A DNA stretch of 64,000 nucleotides, taken from positions 1,118,961 through 1,182,960 of the forward strand of contig BCIA01000006.1 of the NCBI GenBank assembly GCA_001599815.1, in the 5' to 3' direction. Every line of letters begins with the position of its first letter. Within the stretch, counting starts at the first letter, position 1. This DNA is from Furcasterigmium furcatum (Eukaryota > Ascomycota > Sordariomycetes > Glomerellales > Plectosphaerellaceae). The translations under genes and the position numbers were made by a program. Below, piece by piece: positions 31,317-43,862 of this stretch. The notes below the pieces were generated by a model that saw only the letters and a program-made list of their open reading frames with translations, made no database searches and was not told where the DNA came from.

Positions 31317-33249
31317 CTACGCGATGGCGGCGTGGCCGGCAGAGTCGATGTTGACGACGTTGGCGTTGGCGTCGACCTCGTATTTCTTCTTCTCGATGGA
31401 GGTCTTGACGGGGTGGGGGGACGAGAAGATATGGTCGAGCTCCTCGAGCTGTGCATCGACATCGTGTCAGAGAAACCGGTCTTGCAAAAGGAAGGGGTAT
31501 TTGCCAAACTCACAGTGCGGTTCTTCGTCTCGGGGACGAGGAAGAAGAAGACGGTGGCCTGGACGAAGCACCAGATGCAGAACACGATGTAGGTCTTCCA
31601 GTGGATATCCTTGAGGGCGACGGGCACGCCGAACTGGGTGGTCAGGAGCGCGATGTTCATGAAGAGACTGCTGAAGGCCATGCCCTTGCCGCGCATCTCG
31701 TAGCTGAGGACCTCGACGGGGTAGAGGGCCTGGAGGGGCGTCCAACCAACGGAGTAGCAGATCTGGAACAGGTAAACCCAGGCGAGAATGGCACTGGAGA
31801 CGCTCGAGGATACAGCCTCGGTCTGGGCCTTGTCGTCCTTGTCGGTGATGTTTGCGATGGAGGCGGGGACGAGAATGCCGATCCAGCAGAGACCGCAGGC
31901 AATGTTGACGAGCATGAGCATGGGGCGACGGCCAAGTTTATCCACGAGGCTGGATCCGACGCAGGCAAAGACGATCTGGATGGCGTTCATGCCGAGCTGG
32001 ACGTTCATCTGGGTGGTGGCGCCCCTGATGCCGGCGGTATCGAGGAACGCGCTGAGGTAGTAAGACACGATACCTGGAAGAATTTGTCAGGATAAAAGAA
32101 AACGCATGAGGGCAATCCTCAGAACATACTGTTGCCGGCAAGCTGTCCGAAAGTGGCGACGATGCAGTTGCACATGAGACGGTAGATGGAGGCACGGTTG
32201 CGGAAGAGTGCGCGGTAGTCCCACCACCTCTTGTCGGTGCCGTCCATCTCCAGGAACTCCTCGTACTCGATCAGCTGCAGCTTTACCCACTCGCTGTCCC
32301 TGCTGCCGCCTCCGTGAATCTGAGCCAGCAGCGCGGTAGCCTCTTCGCGCTTGTTGCGGGTGTACAGCCAACGGGGTGACTCGGGGAGGAAGAGGGAGCC
32401 GATGACAATGATGCCGGGGAACCTATTCGAGAAGTGTTAGTCAAGGTGTATCATTTGTCAAGGTATGGGACGACTCTTACATGGCCTGGAGCGCAACGGG
32501 AATGATCCAGCTCTTGGTGCCGGGGTAGTGCTCGCTGAAGCGGGTTGCAAGGGTGGCAACGAAAGCACCCACAGGCCACATGACGTTGTAGAGGCCGCCG
32601 AGGAATCCACGATGAGCGGGATGAACCATCTCGACGACATAGATGGGCCCGGCAGACGATGCGATCTGGACACCAAAGCCGAGGAGGAAGCGTCCGCCCA
32701 TAAACTGGCCGACGCTGTTGGTGTAGATGCAGGTGCACTGGATGATGACGCCGATGATGATGATGGAAGCGCCAATGAACATGCCGAGGCGGCGACCCCA
32801 GGTATCGACGAAGGGACCGACGAAGGGGATGGAGACCACACTACCAATCTGGTAGATGGACGTGACGATACCTGGGAAGGGAATCGGTCAGGGGGTTGAA
32901 CTTTCATGGTGAAGCAGATGCTTCTGTGGGATCACAGTCTTCACTTACCGGCACCGATGCCGTAGTTCTCGACCTGGAAGAACTTCGTGAACTTCGGGCT
33001 GGCGAGGAGGGTTCCGAAGAGGGAGCCATCGTAACCGTTGGCAGTCGAGCAGCAGTAGGCGACCATGATGGCGGGGATGAGAACAGGGGCAGAGAACCAC
33101 TTGGGCGGCTCCTTCAGCAGGGCCTGCTGGAAGGCCTCTGCGCCGAGGGCGGTCTTGGTGGTGACGACGGCATGCTTGGAGTCACGGGCGTCGATGTTCT
33201 CGTCCGAGTGCCTGGCGGCGTGCTTCTCGTCAGGGACGACGGAGGCCAT
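31317..33249 (-). CDS. MFS sugar transporter (sugar porter family)
   Basis: Five exons: 32949-33249, 32481-32871, 32130-32422, 31514-32073, 31317-31448; 558 residues, every junction in frame. Sugar porter signatures are visible in order: NGYDGSLFGTLL in helix 1, DTWGRRLG (loop 2-3), PESPRWLYTRNKREEA after helix 6, DKLGRRPMLM (loop 8-9) and VPETKNRTLEELD after helix 12. The last motif is completed by the final splice junction. About twelve membrane segments are expected, with N- and C-tails in the cytoplasm. Related fungal proteins carry hexoses, lactose, cellobiose or quinate by proton symport; the substrate is not determined. The cellulase at 22.5 kb makes a plant-derived sugar plausible. 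Confidence 0.92.
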
Positions 33250-35175
33250 CTTGATGATTGATCACGCAGGGTGAAGCCAGAGAAGGAGGTGGCGGGGAAG
33301 ATGAGGATGGGTACTGTATTAGAAGATGCCCATCGTGGGAAGGGATGGTCTATTTATGACCATCGCGATCTAGAGGCCGGGGAAGACTTTCTTCTGGACG
33401 ATCGGATCACGAACCCTCGAAGCCGAAGTCGCGTCGGGAAATCCATCACGCGGCGGAATAGTCCACGACACGACGTGACGGCACACTCGGGCCGGGAAGG
33501 GTGAGCTTCTCGCCCTGGTCCAGTGACATTGACAGACGGCCCTTGGAGGCGGGAAGGCCAGGTACACAGGCGATAGCGATCCAGCTCCTAGGGCGGGCGG
33601 CGGCCGCGACTTGACAGGGCTAGTGGCGTGAGTGTGAGCAGCCTCGGCCTGGAGATGAAGGAAGGAAGAGATGTGCATTGGCTGGCAGACTCGGGCGAAG
33701 GAGGACTGGATCATGACAGGGGTGCTGCTGGGGTTGCGGTCAGGGGTGGGAGTGAACCGAAGGCGATTGGTCTTGATCCCCATGGGGATGCCAGACTGAT
33801 GCGCCCGAGTGTGTCGCCCGACGGCGCAGGCAATCGGCAGCTCGGACCCTCATGCCACGTTCTGGGCAGAACCTAAATAAGCTTCGGCCAAGACGGCTCG
33901 CCAATGCAGATCGAAGCCTTGTGTTGCTAACACAATGGATCTTGGACGAGCAGAACGCTTGAGAGCCGATGTGTGCGATCTGGGAAGCCAAGCATCGGCA
34001 TCGTGCACTCCAGGCTACCAGAAAACCACTCAGGAGACCGTCCATGGCACCGCGATGCTTGAGAAACCCGTGCGCGGACTGCCTCGTTCTCTGTTCCCCT
34101 TTCTCGGGTTTGTCAGCCTCTTACAGATGCAGCCTTCTGGCAGTTGTGCGCGTGGCTGCATAGGGACATGGAAGCGAAATGCCCGCTCCGCTCAGCTGGA
34201 TATTGAGTAGGTATGCTGAAAGTCGTCTCGAAACCGTCCTAGGAACCATCTACCCGCCAAGCCGCTGGCAGGCGATCAGCGGCAACACAAGCTGGCGATG
34301 CGGGATGCGGAACCGAGCGCTGCTGTCGCCCGGTACCAGCGCCGCCCTGCCGGTAGCGCGTTGGGCGGAAAACGGCCGAACCCCGGCCGACGCTTGCTCT
34401 CAGTGGACGGGAGGCTGGCATGGGCACCTTCGCCCTGCTAGTGTGTGAGATTTAAGTCTGTAGCGGTATGGACGAGACCCCGGCATCCACGTCTCGTGCT
34501 GCTTGTTGGTGGTGTGGATCGGGCGGTGGTGTGCTTCAGGGATGCCCCTTTTGGAAGGATTGCCGCTCTGCCAGTGGTCAATGGTGGAAATACTCACCGC
34601 GAGGATGAGACTTTCAATCCGTCTCCGCTCCAGCTCGAGAGACAATATTGTCTACTGGCCGGGCGGGAGGATCCGACATGCCTGCGGTTGTCGCGCGAGG
34701 TCAGGTCAATCGGCGCCAATGACCATCGACACCCGCCAACCCCTGAGCAACCTGGGGGGAACCACGCGACGGGAGGTGAAGGACGGAGCCGAAGCAAGAT
34801 CCAATGAAAGAGTCGTGTAAGCGTGCGAGTATCGACTGACAAGGTTGGGCTCTGGAGCTCGGCGTCCGCTATGGACGAGTCCGGCAACTGCATCCTCGAT
34901 TCCTCGCGACAACCAACAGTCGCCCCATATCCGGCCGAGCAGCTCCGGTGCCCGATCAGACCTGATAACACGGGTATCCGCGGTTTTCACGACATGGGCT
35001 TTCAGTCAGCGGTTTCTTCGTACAGTAAGGTATGTGGCGTTCTCCGTTGCCGTCTATTCCGCTCATCATTCTATAACATGGCCATAATTCCATACCATAA
35101 CAGGAAGGGAGTTTGCCTCTCGGTTGAGACGGCTTCTCCAATAAGCATATCGACGCAAATCCTCCTCTCCTCCCC
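33250..35175. other. 1.9-kb intergenic region
   Basis: Upstream of the sugar transporter and downstream of the second SDR. Only short overlapping frames without recognisable features. No repeats or RNA genes seen. The transporter promoter should lie in the first kilobase. Confidence 0.45.
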
Positions 35176-36171
35176 TCACTTCGTCACCTCCAGCACCGTC
35201 GTGAACTCGAACATCTCCTCATTCGCCCCCGGCCCGCTACTGGCCTCCCGGTCGGTGCTGGAGCTGACATCGCACCAGCGCTTGACCAGCGTCAGCTGTT
35301 CCTCGCACCTCTGCCTTGCAGATCCCATCCCGTCAGAGCCGATGGCCACCCTCACGGCCCACGGCTTTCCGGCGGCAAGGCCCTCTCGCTTGACAACATC
35401 AACCATGGCCACTGCCGCCTTGCTGACATCTCCAGGCATGTGAACCATGGGGTTCGTCGCAAACTTCGTCATGAGCGATCCGAACTGGGGACCGTAGGCG
35501 TCAATCGCCGGCCCCATGCTCCCGAAGCTGGCCTGGGACGAGTCGCGCGGCTGGCCGAGGTTCGTCGGGAAGCCACCACACTCGAATGCGACGCATCGAA
35601 TTCCCAGGGGTCGGGTCTCCTTGTGCAGAGCTTCGACATAGGTGCTCAGGGCCGCCTTGGAAGCAGCGTAGTGCGACATGAACGGGAGGGGCGCCCAGAG
35701 AACGCTGGACGAGGTGAAGGCGATGCAGCCGTGGCCCTGCGCGCGTAGAAGCGGCAAGAAGGCCTGGGTGACTCGGAGCTGTCCGAAGAAGTTGACCTGG
35801 AACATGTTGTTGATGAACTGTTCGCTGCGTTGACTCTGTCAGCTTTTATCCAGAGCAGCAAGTCGGCTACATGGGGCCACTTACTCGGCTTCTTCGGCGC
35901 TCTTCATGGCAGACATGCCAGCGTTGTTCATGATGACATCAATGTGTCCGAAGAGTTCCCACGCCTTAGCTGCTTGCGCCTTGATGTCTTCGAGGCTGGC
36001 GGTGATATCCAACTCGAGGAATTCGACCCCTTCGAGTTTGAGGTGGTCGAGACGCTTCTGGACATTGCGGCCTGTTGCGATGACCCTGTCGCCGCGGGCA
36101 ACGACCTGTTCGACGAGAGACGCCCCAATGCCGGAGGTGGCGCCGGTGATGAGCCAAACAAGAGAAGTCAT
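35176..36171 (-). CDS. short-chain dehydrogenase/reductase (SDR)
   Basis: Two exons, 35885-36171 and 35176-35824, with a 60-nt intron (GTAAGT donor, AACGCAG acceptor, GCTGAC branch); 311 residues. TGATSGIG (9-16) binds the cofactor, NNAG is intact, a run of serines (SSS) holds the catalytic Ser, and YAASK provides Tyr and Lys. The layout resembles classical fungal SDRs annotated as oxidoreductases, including 1-acyl-DHAP-reductase- and hydroxysteroid-dehydrogenase-like ones. It is cytosolic by appearance. It is divergent from a Zn2Cys6 regulator with a 373-bp shared promoter rich in CGGAC/GTCCG, so it may be that regulator's target. Confidence 0.9.
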
Positions 36172-36544
36172 TGCGTGAATGGATGAGGGACTGTCTGGGT
36201 AGAAGGAGGTGATAGTTTGAATAGGAGGGTGCTGTAAGGCTGTGGATGTTCTTAGCTGAATGGGATGATGAGCAGAATAACTTTCTCAAGATATTGATCA
36301 AGCTGAGCTCTTCTTATACACCTGAAATGGTGAGAGTGTTCCTTTGTGGCCGGGAGCGTTGACTCGGACCAACTCGGACGAGTGTCGTTCGTCCGAATTT
36401 GGTCCGTCCCGTCCGTCCGTTGACCCCGCGCCCACAGCGTGGCGACTCGTCCGCCTCAGCCGCTTCGTCCGTCTGGCATGTCAGCCCCCGTCAGCTTCAG
36501 CCGTTTCGTTTTCAATCCTCACGACTCCTGCACAACCGCCGGCA
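36172..36544. promoter_or_regulatory. divergent promoter with CGGAC/GTCCG cluster
   Basis: 373 bp between the SDR and Zn2Cys6 starts. CGGAC occurs at 36365 and 36375 (10 bp apart) and its reverse complement GTCCG at 36391, 36402, 36411 and 36415, with more GTCCG further right. Zn2Cys6 dimers bind paired CGG triplets, so this is a strong candidate operator array; which protein binds is inference. Confidence 0.55.
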
Positions 36545-38657
36545 ATGGACCAAGCTCCTGCGATCCTCGCCGTGCTGGGTGCGGGCTCCGAGAGACCCCA
36601 GAAACGCATGCGCAAGGGAACGCATAGCTGCACCGAATGTGAGTCTTGCCCCGCCGCCGACAGCTCGTCCGTCTTCGTCCGTGTTCGCCCGAGCCTCTCT
36701 GACAGACACTCACAACAGGCCGGAGGCGCAAAATCCGCTGCAAGCCTCTCCCCGACGTCGATACTTGTGCAGAATGCTCCGCGCGTGGGTCCAAGTGTAT
36801 CAGTCAAGGACCGACGATCGGGGATGAAAGTCATGGGGAACCATCTCGCCCATCACCAGCCCGACGGAACAACAACCCACCTGCTCCCAACTTACCATCG
36901 TTTGGTACTCCAAGAATCCATGGGGATGATTCCGATTTGGAAGGCTCCTCAGGTCCCAAACCGCCGCTTATGGCTATGCTAGACGAGAGCAAGGTATTTT
37001 TACCCCTTGCCTACTCCTTGGTCTTGCCTGAACCACCAGAGCTGACGCAGCCTCCAGGTTCACCCAACAGGCCCAGGCCGAGAGTCTAAGCAAAGACAAA
37101 ATCTCTGCGAGATACTCCGAGCAAGCCTTCCGAGCTACGATGCCATTATTACCGCGCTGGCCAAGAACGGCGCGTGGTGGGAGAGCTTCCGCCAGAAAAC
37201 CCGTCTCATCACACAAGCGGAACCCATAGAGCCGCTCCGGACCTTTGCCGCTCAAGCTTATACAAGCACGAGCGCCGCCAAACTAGGAGTCCTGGCTGTC
37301 GCGTACGCGAGAACCCTGGGCTCTGGCGAGGCTCAAAAGATGTTCGGCCTAGTGGACAACCTGGTCATTTCCGACATGACTGTTGTTACCTCCTTGGATG
37401 GGATGGAGTGCTTGGTCTTGCTGGCCAAGACATACACCGACATTGGCCAACCTCGGCGAGCATGGCTCATGTGGCGAAGGGGCCTCGCGATCGCCCAGCT
37501 TCTGGTATGGTTGCCCGTCTTTCTCTGTCCTGGCCACTTTGGCATTGACCCTGATGGCTTTGTAGGGCTTGCACCGCGCTGCTTCAGCGGACGATGCACG
37601 GCAGCGACTTTGGCTGGCCATCTATCACGGCGATCGCTTCACCAGCCTGCTGCTCGGTCTTCCCCATGGCTTTAGCGACGCCCATCTTCTCGAGACATCC
37701 ACACCAAGCTCCGTAGCGCCGACCTCCTTTGAGCAATGGGTGACAGAGTTCATCCATGAGTGCGCAGTCGTCGCCGGGCAAGTCATCGAATCCATCTTGT
37801 CGCCCGCCAACCCCTCCTTTGCGACAGCAATGCAGCTGGACGAAAGACTCGCTAAAATGTTCACCTCGGCGCCCGCGGGTTGGTGGGATCTCCCAGATAC
37901 GATCTCGGGCAGTCTTGCTGAACTAGCCGGCCTAGTCGACAGGCTCCTTGTTCACTTCTTCTACTTCCACGTTCGGATGTACACGCAAATACCCTTCCTC
38001 AAGTCATCGTCGCCGTCAGCGTCATTCAGCGTCAGCCGGTCCGTCTGTACCGAAGCTGCGCGTAACCTGCTCCAGCGGTTTTTGATCCTCCGGACCGAGG
38101 TCGATGGTGTTAGCCTCTTTGACTGCAAAACCTCAGACTTCGTGGGCTTCACCGCCGCAATCACCTTTTTGATCGGGCTCGGAGGCGCAGACGAACAGGC
38201 GTTGGACCTGAATGATTCAGTCTTACTTTCCAAAGCAGAGGGAGTTTTTGAAAGACTCGAGGACAGAGGGTGCAAGGTCGCGTCTCAGTGCCGGAACGCG
38301 CTGGCTTTCCTCTGCCATCGCACGCGTGACGTGCTTTCGAAGCAGGAGGTATTTATTCCATACTTTGGAAAGGTCACACGAAACAGACGATCTGCGTTGA
38401 CTCAAACTGCGAGACAAGCTTTCAACGCCGTTCCTACGCCTTCGGCGTCCTCCAGCGAGGCCACGCTCGCGCCACCTGCGGTGGACCATGAGCCATGGGG
38501 CAACATTGATTACTGTGGCTATCAAGGTCAAGAGATGGCGATGGGTGCGTGGTTGGCTGGTGGACTTGTTGAAACTCATTCCGAATCCTTCCAGGGATTG
38601 GACTTGACCAGTTTGGACATCGATCAAGATTGGTCTCTGTTCCTTGACCCGACATGA
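36545..38657 (+). CDS. Zn2Cys6 transcription factor
   Basis: Four exons: 36545-36638, 36719-36993, 37058-37504, 37566-38657; 635 residues, all in frame. The zinc cluster is C29-x2-C32-x6-C39-x8-C48-x2-C51-x6-C58 with RRRKIR between, and the first intron splits the codon of C32. A disordered, Pro/Asn-rich linker follows (about 65-125), then a helical fungal-specific domain (about 140-480) with WLMWRRGLAIAQLLGLHRA and WLAIYHGDRFTSLLLGLP, typical of the middle homology region. The C-terminal end is acidic (DLTSLDIDQDWSLFLD), a possible activation segment. Nuclear regulator. It is divergent from an SDR gene and convergent with the NLR pseudogene. Confidence 0.9.
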
Positions 38658-38894
38658 ACTTGTCACTTGCAGATTTTATTTCATCCTTCCGCCTCTGAGC
38701 TACATCTGACATAAATCTTAATTTCACCCACGCACACGCCTAGACAAACCGCATGTGTTCAAAGCGAAACGATCTACCCCCGGGCAACAGTAAGCCATGT
38801 TCCTACGTTTCGCTCTGTCGTCTGCGCCTTCTTAGTGCACAGAAGTTTCCAAGGAGAGTCTCAGCCCTCCATTTTGCTCGTGCACAGATTTTGA

Positions 38895-41800
38895 TCAAAC
38901 GATCGTTTGGTTCCCTGCTCCTGCCCCCGTGCCTCCCGGCTCGAGTAGGAAATCCTTCACCTCCCGATATGCCCGGTCCATTTCCATCCGATACCCCTCA
39001 GTCTGGACAGCCAAACCTCCTGCTTCAACACGATATTCCTGCTGGGCCTTCCGCCATTCGTCCTGTAACGCGTCTAAGATTGTCATCTCAACAAACCGCT
39101 CCTTGCGACCGAAGTCCTCCTTCACGTACCACGCCTTCAGTGAGCGGTCCGCGCCCCTGGTAAGCAAAAGCTTCACCATCGCAGGATGACCGCCCGTCGC
39201 GGCGTAATGCAGCGCCGTCATGCTCATTGACACCCTGCCGTTGACTTCTGCGCCTCGATGAAGCAGCAGATCAATGCACTCAGCATCCTCAACGCCTTGC
39301 TGGGCGAGATGACACAGGTACAGGGTCAGGATGGTAGGCTGCTTGTCACGTTGCTGCTCGTCCTGGCGCTGCCCATCGTGACATGGAATAGCAGGAGGCT
39401 TGCTTGGGACCAGTCTGAGCAAGTGCCGAACCATGACCCAATTGCGCTCGCCAATGGCCTGGAAAACCAACCATGCCAACAGGATCCTGCTTCCATTGAA
39501 GTGGCCGGACATGCGATCAAGCATAGATGGACTCAGGAGCCCCATGAAACTGAGCCTTAGTTTCTTGACCCGTGCTTGGTGGTCACGTTCAGAGAGCGAC
39601 GGGTTCAATTCGGCGACCCAAGAGCAGATGACCGCCCTGTCTTCAACCCCGAGGTCGGGTATATCCTCAAGTATAACCGCACCTTTTGATAACAACAGCC
39701 GCAGCATGGGAAGCGACTTGCACCTGTCCGAAACTGTTCTTCCGTCTCGCGCGCGATGGTTCGGATCAGCACCGCTGTCCAAGAGCAATTGCGCACATGT
39801 GATTGAATCCTCACTCATGGCCCAGTGCAGGGGCGTCGAGCCGGTGACGGTGTCTTCGTGATCAACGACGGCACCCCTGCTGAGCAAAAGCTTGATGATT
39901 GGAACTGAAAAGGCCACCGGATTCCGATGAAGGACAGCCCAGTGCAGCGGTGAAGCGCCCCATCCGGTGTCGCGGTGGTTGACGTCGGCTTCGCCAGCCT
40001 GTTCCAGCAACTGCTCAACAAGGCTAACATTGACATCGGCTTTGTAGGAGCAGACAGCCAGCTGAAGCAACGTCAAAGGATAAAAACCTCTGCCTCCTCG
40101 GTATGTCCTCCGAGCCCTGAATCGATAATCGGAATATAACCGCAAGTCGAGCTCTCGGGATACGGATTCCGTAGGTATGCTGTATAATTCAGCGCGCTCC
40201 GCTATTGGCAATGCCAAATATTCAAATCTCGGACTTATATCCAATAGGGCCTCCTCTGAGATCTCGAGGTTGACGCTCGCGCGCCTCGTGTTTGCTAGTA
40301 TGCGTTGCAAGAAGAGCATGTTCCCTCTGCAGAGCGATTCGAACGCCATGTCTGTAAGTAGCTGGTCGATGTGTCCCGGACTCATGTCTTTCCGACCTGA
40401 CAAGAGCATGTCGACCACTTCTTGGCTGCCTCCACAGAGAGCAAAGCGGTACTGAGGCCACTGCCCGTCACTTCTCGCATCGGCCCGCGCCCCTGCGTCG
40501 AGGAGGAGTTTGACCACATGCGCGTGCCCATTCAACGCTGCATAACCCAACGGAGTCATGCCGAGCTCGCAATGAAGGTCGATCGGATTAGTTTTCGACC
40601 GGTGGCCGAGGCGCATAGCCTGTAATATCTTCGTCGTGCTGGTCCTCGACAGCTCCAACACAGCCTCGACAATGTCGCTGTAGCCGTGCTCGGCGGCGAA
40701 TGACAGAGCTGTTCTTTCTCTGGTCGAAGTGTAATGTCGTACAAGCTTCGGGATCTGCTGCAATATCATCCTTACTTCTTGGAGAAGGCCGCAACAAGAG
40801 GCTATCATGAGAGCATCCATTTCCGTGTCGAAGAGCGGTTGCGAGTCTGCCCCCCTGACTGAATTGGCGTTTATCCAGCCCATAGACAGCGCTCGGCTAC
40901 CTTCAGGCCAGCCGCAGAGTTTCAGTGTGGCCATTGTGTCCTTAAACCTTGACTCGCGACAATGCAAATACCAGTTCTGAGCTGCATACCAGAGGAAGGC
41001 GTGCCCGTTTCTGTGGATACTCATGGCTTCCAATGCATTGAGCCTTTCACGAATCGAGCTTCTAAAACGCATGAGATAATCGGACAAGAGTGCATATCGT
41101 ACACATGCTTCTGCCAATCGGTGATGCGCGGTGACCATCTGGAATGAATGTGCCCATGCCATGGGCGATGCCAGTTGATTGAGATCAACTCCGAGCATGG
41201 CATTGTTGTTTACACGGTTGTCGGTTGCTAGGAGAAACTCTCGCGCGGTTTGATGTAGGAAAAAGACTTGGGAGTCAACGATGGTGACGAAGAGTCCGCA
41301 CAGAGACCTCAGATATTCGGCAAATCTCTCTTGAGGTATGACATGCAAATCCCTGCGAGATTTGTGTTCTCGGTTGATGGCCAAGGCCTCCGCCATCTCA
41401 GTCGCAGTCAAGGGCCGCGTTGCCGCAAGGACAATGTTGAGCAAGTGTCGAGTCTTAACTGGATCTTTTCCTCTAGCGAGGATCTTCTCGTAAGCCCCCT
41501 CGACAGTCTCTGGAAGCTTGCCAGGAGAGGTGAGCTCGGTCACCTCCGCCGTGCCCACGTAGGCAGCGTCTCGGATCACGTCGAGGACCAGGTAGATCCA
41601 AAGATACGTGCGATTCGGGACAGCAAGGAGGCGCCGACGCAGAAGCTCGCGTGCATCCCGGTCCATCAACCTCTCGAGGCTGTCGACTTCGGCGTTGATC
41701 ACAAGTTTTATCTCTTTGGCGATGGCGGCTGATTCGACTGCGTTCTCTCCTGCGAGATGGACGACGGGGACGGAGGCAAAAGGATCGCCCTCAAGACTTC

Positions 41801-42584
41801 GCTTGATGTCATCGTACGGGCGGCTCGTCAGTAGAATTTTGAAATTGCTTGCAATATCACGCTTGTTGTAAAAATCGCGGAGGAGCTTGCTAAGTTCGAC
41901 GCGTCCCTCTTTCTAACACTCATCGAATGCGTCAATGACACAAAGGATGTCTTGGGCAAGCCGGCTTCTCGAAATATCGATCAAGAGGTTCCAGAGGGCT
42001 GTCGTCGAGTTTAACAAATACCCTGACTCTCGGAATCGCTGCAAGATTGCTTCTGAAAACAGCTCAGGCCGTTGAGAGAGTAGCTGATGCAGAATGCAGC
42101 GCAGCGCCATCGTGGCACTCGTCTGGAGATCCAGGCCGTCTTTGAAGAAAAAGTAGCAGATTGTCGCAGCCGGCCACTGGGGATCTGCGAGCTCCTCGTC
42201 GACGAGGTGTCGTGCCAGCACAGACTTGCCGCATCCCGGATCTGCGGTGACATGGAGCAGAGCAGAGCCGGGATGCCGCCGCCACTGCCTGTAGCGCTCG
42301 TGGGAGAGAAACCATTCGCACGTGCCCGTAATCCTACGGGGATTGATGTTCTTTCGGTCTTCGTAGGGCAGCGTGGTGAGATTGCGCAGGACTGACGCTT
42401 TTGTGACCTCGGAATTGTGGACAGGGCCGCGGTAAATATGGGTGGTTGACTGGTTACCCACATGTACTGATGCGTAGTCTCGGGCGCTGATGTTGCCCGT
42501 GCGGTTTGAGAGTGTCGCTCGGGGCTCGTCCCAGGCTGTAGCAGCCGCCGGGGTGCCCGTGTCATCGCTCGTTGTGGATGACAT
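38895..42584 (-). pseudogene. NACHT-ankyrin NLR gene interrupted by one TAG
   Basis: From the ATG at 42584 the frame encodes 223 residues to a TAG at 41913-41915, then remains open in the same frame to 38895, about 1,229 codons in all. Walker A is ADPGCGKS (114-121) and Walker B ILCVIDAFDE (213-222); the stop is codon 224, directly after DEC. Downstream come the rest of the NACHT (TSRPYDD sensor region), a winged-helix-like segment (about 380-455, ending LHQTAREFLLA) and about ten ankyrin-type repeats (about 595-1160, e.g. TPLHWAM, TALHYAATGG). Fungal NLRs of this type act in heterokaryon incompatibility or microbe sensing. One base change away from a sense codon, the stop looks like a recent nonsense allele. 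A sequencing error or readthrough is not excluded. No effector domain is recognised at the N-terminus. Confidence 0.8.
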
Positions 42585-43862
42585 GGCATCGGCCGGTATA
42601 GAGCAGCAGCTCACGCCCGCAGACGGCACATATTCATCGCGAGAAGCTTATCGTATGGTGGTGAGAGGAGGCATCGTTCTGCCTTACCCCTCCTCATCGC
42701 AGCCCGGGCTGGAGACATGGCGGTGAGGGCTGGGAGAACTAAATATAAATCAGCCATACCTTGGCATCACGTGAGAACAAGCGAATGGTGAAGGTTGGCG
42801 ATGTAGCTGGTTTCTTTGCACGGCCACCCAGCTTTCTGCCTATACGCTTTACTGTTTTGTGTGGTCAAAGCAGTGACTCTTTTGAAGAACTGAGGACCAT
42901 GAATCTCACGACGTATGTATTAGGACCTAGGACTTTGTCTCATAAGTGGCACCCAGGGTAATGGTGTTGATCGTTCGATAATCGGGCTACTCTAATAAGG
43001 GGAGCCTGCCGAATATGTCTCGTTCATTCTCAGTAACTCATCAGATGTTGGCTGGCTCATCGATTCTCCCATGAGTGCTCAGTGTGACGGATGCTCCTCT
43101 GCCCGCGCCCCGCCCGCGCAGTGTGCATGATGCACCTCTGCATAAACTGCTACCTCTTGGCAACGGGGCTTCCCTTTTCGCTCGGCAACAATTGGACCAG
43201 AGGTGCTAGAGGTGATAACCATCAGCAGCTTACATCTCGATTTGTTGAACTTCGTTTGCTGGCTAAGCTATCTGAACCACAGTATGGCCGTTTCCACCCT
43301 TGGGGCGCGTCAAGCGAAATGCTTCTTAGGTCTTTCCCCTCACGGTTCGGGACCTGCTGCATCTGGTCGGCTATGTATTCCTCTTAGTGGCTGAGTTTCG
43401 CCTGCATTCATAGCTACTCTGCATGTGCATGGTGACCAGAATCCACGCTCCCGTCTCAGACAGAAAGTCGGGCCATTTCTTCACGGGGAAAGACACAGCT
43501 CCCAAATGAACACGGTTCCAGGCTCATGAGTTCACGCCCAACTAAGGGTTACGTGTACTCACAAACCAATCAACACGATTCTAGTCCTTGTCATCACGCG
43601 ACTAGGGCCCTAGAGTTGTCGGGTGACATGCGAGTTTGTCGGTTGATAGGGGCTGTCCTTTGCGCCTTGAAATCTATAAAAGATCTACTTTCACCTCGCC
43701 TTTGGACACCCTTGGACCTTGGATACATTGCCATCCTGTCCTGACTATTCGAGTTCCCTGGCTCAGGGCCGAAAGAACAACCCTCGCAGTACGGTACGTG
43801 ACAGTTTGCATCAGAACCGACATTTCTGTGCTATCAATCGCTGAAATTACCCATAGACGACC
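42585..43862. other. intergenic, NLR promoter side
   Basis: 1.28 kb between head-to-head starts of the NLR and a secreted-protein gene. No supported gene or repeat. Confidence 0.4.

Noticed and set aside
37041..37057. Alternative acceptor GACGCAG in the second intron of the 36545 Zn2Cys6 gene
   Set aside because: It shifts the frame by 7 nt and breaks the downstream domain.
41886..41917. A 30-nt intron that would remove the NLR stop codon in frame
   Set aside because: GTGTTAG...CTTAG is in frame but far too short for a spliceosomal intron and has no branch point.
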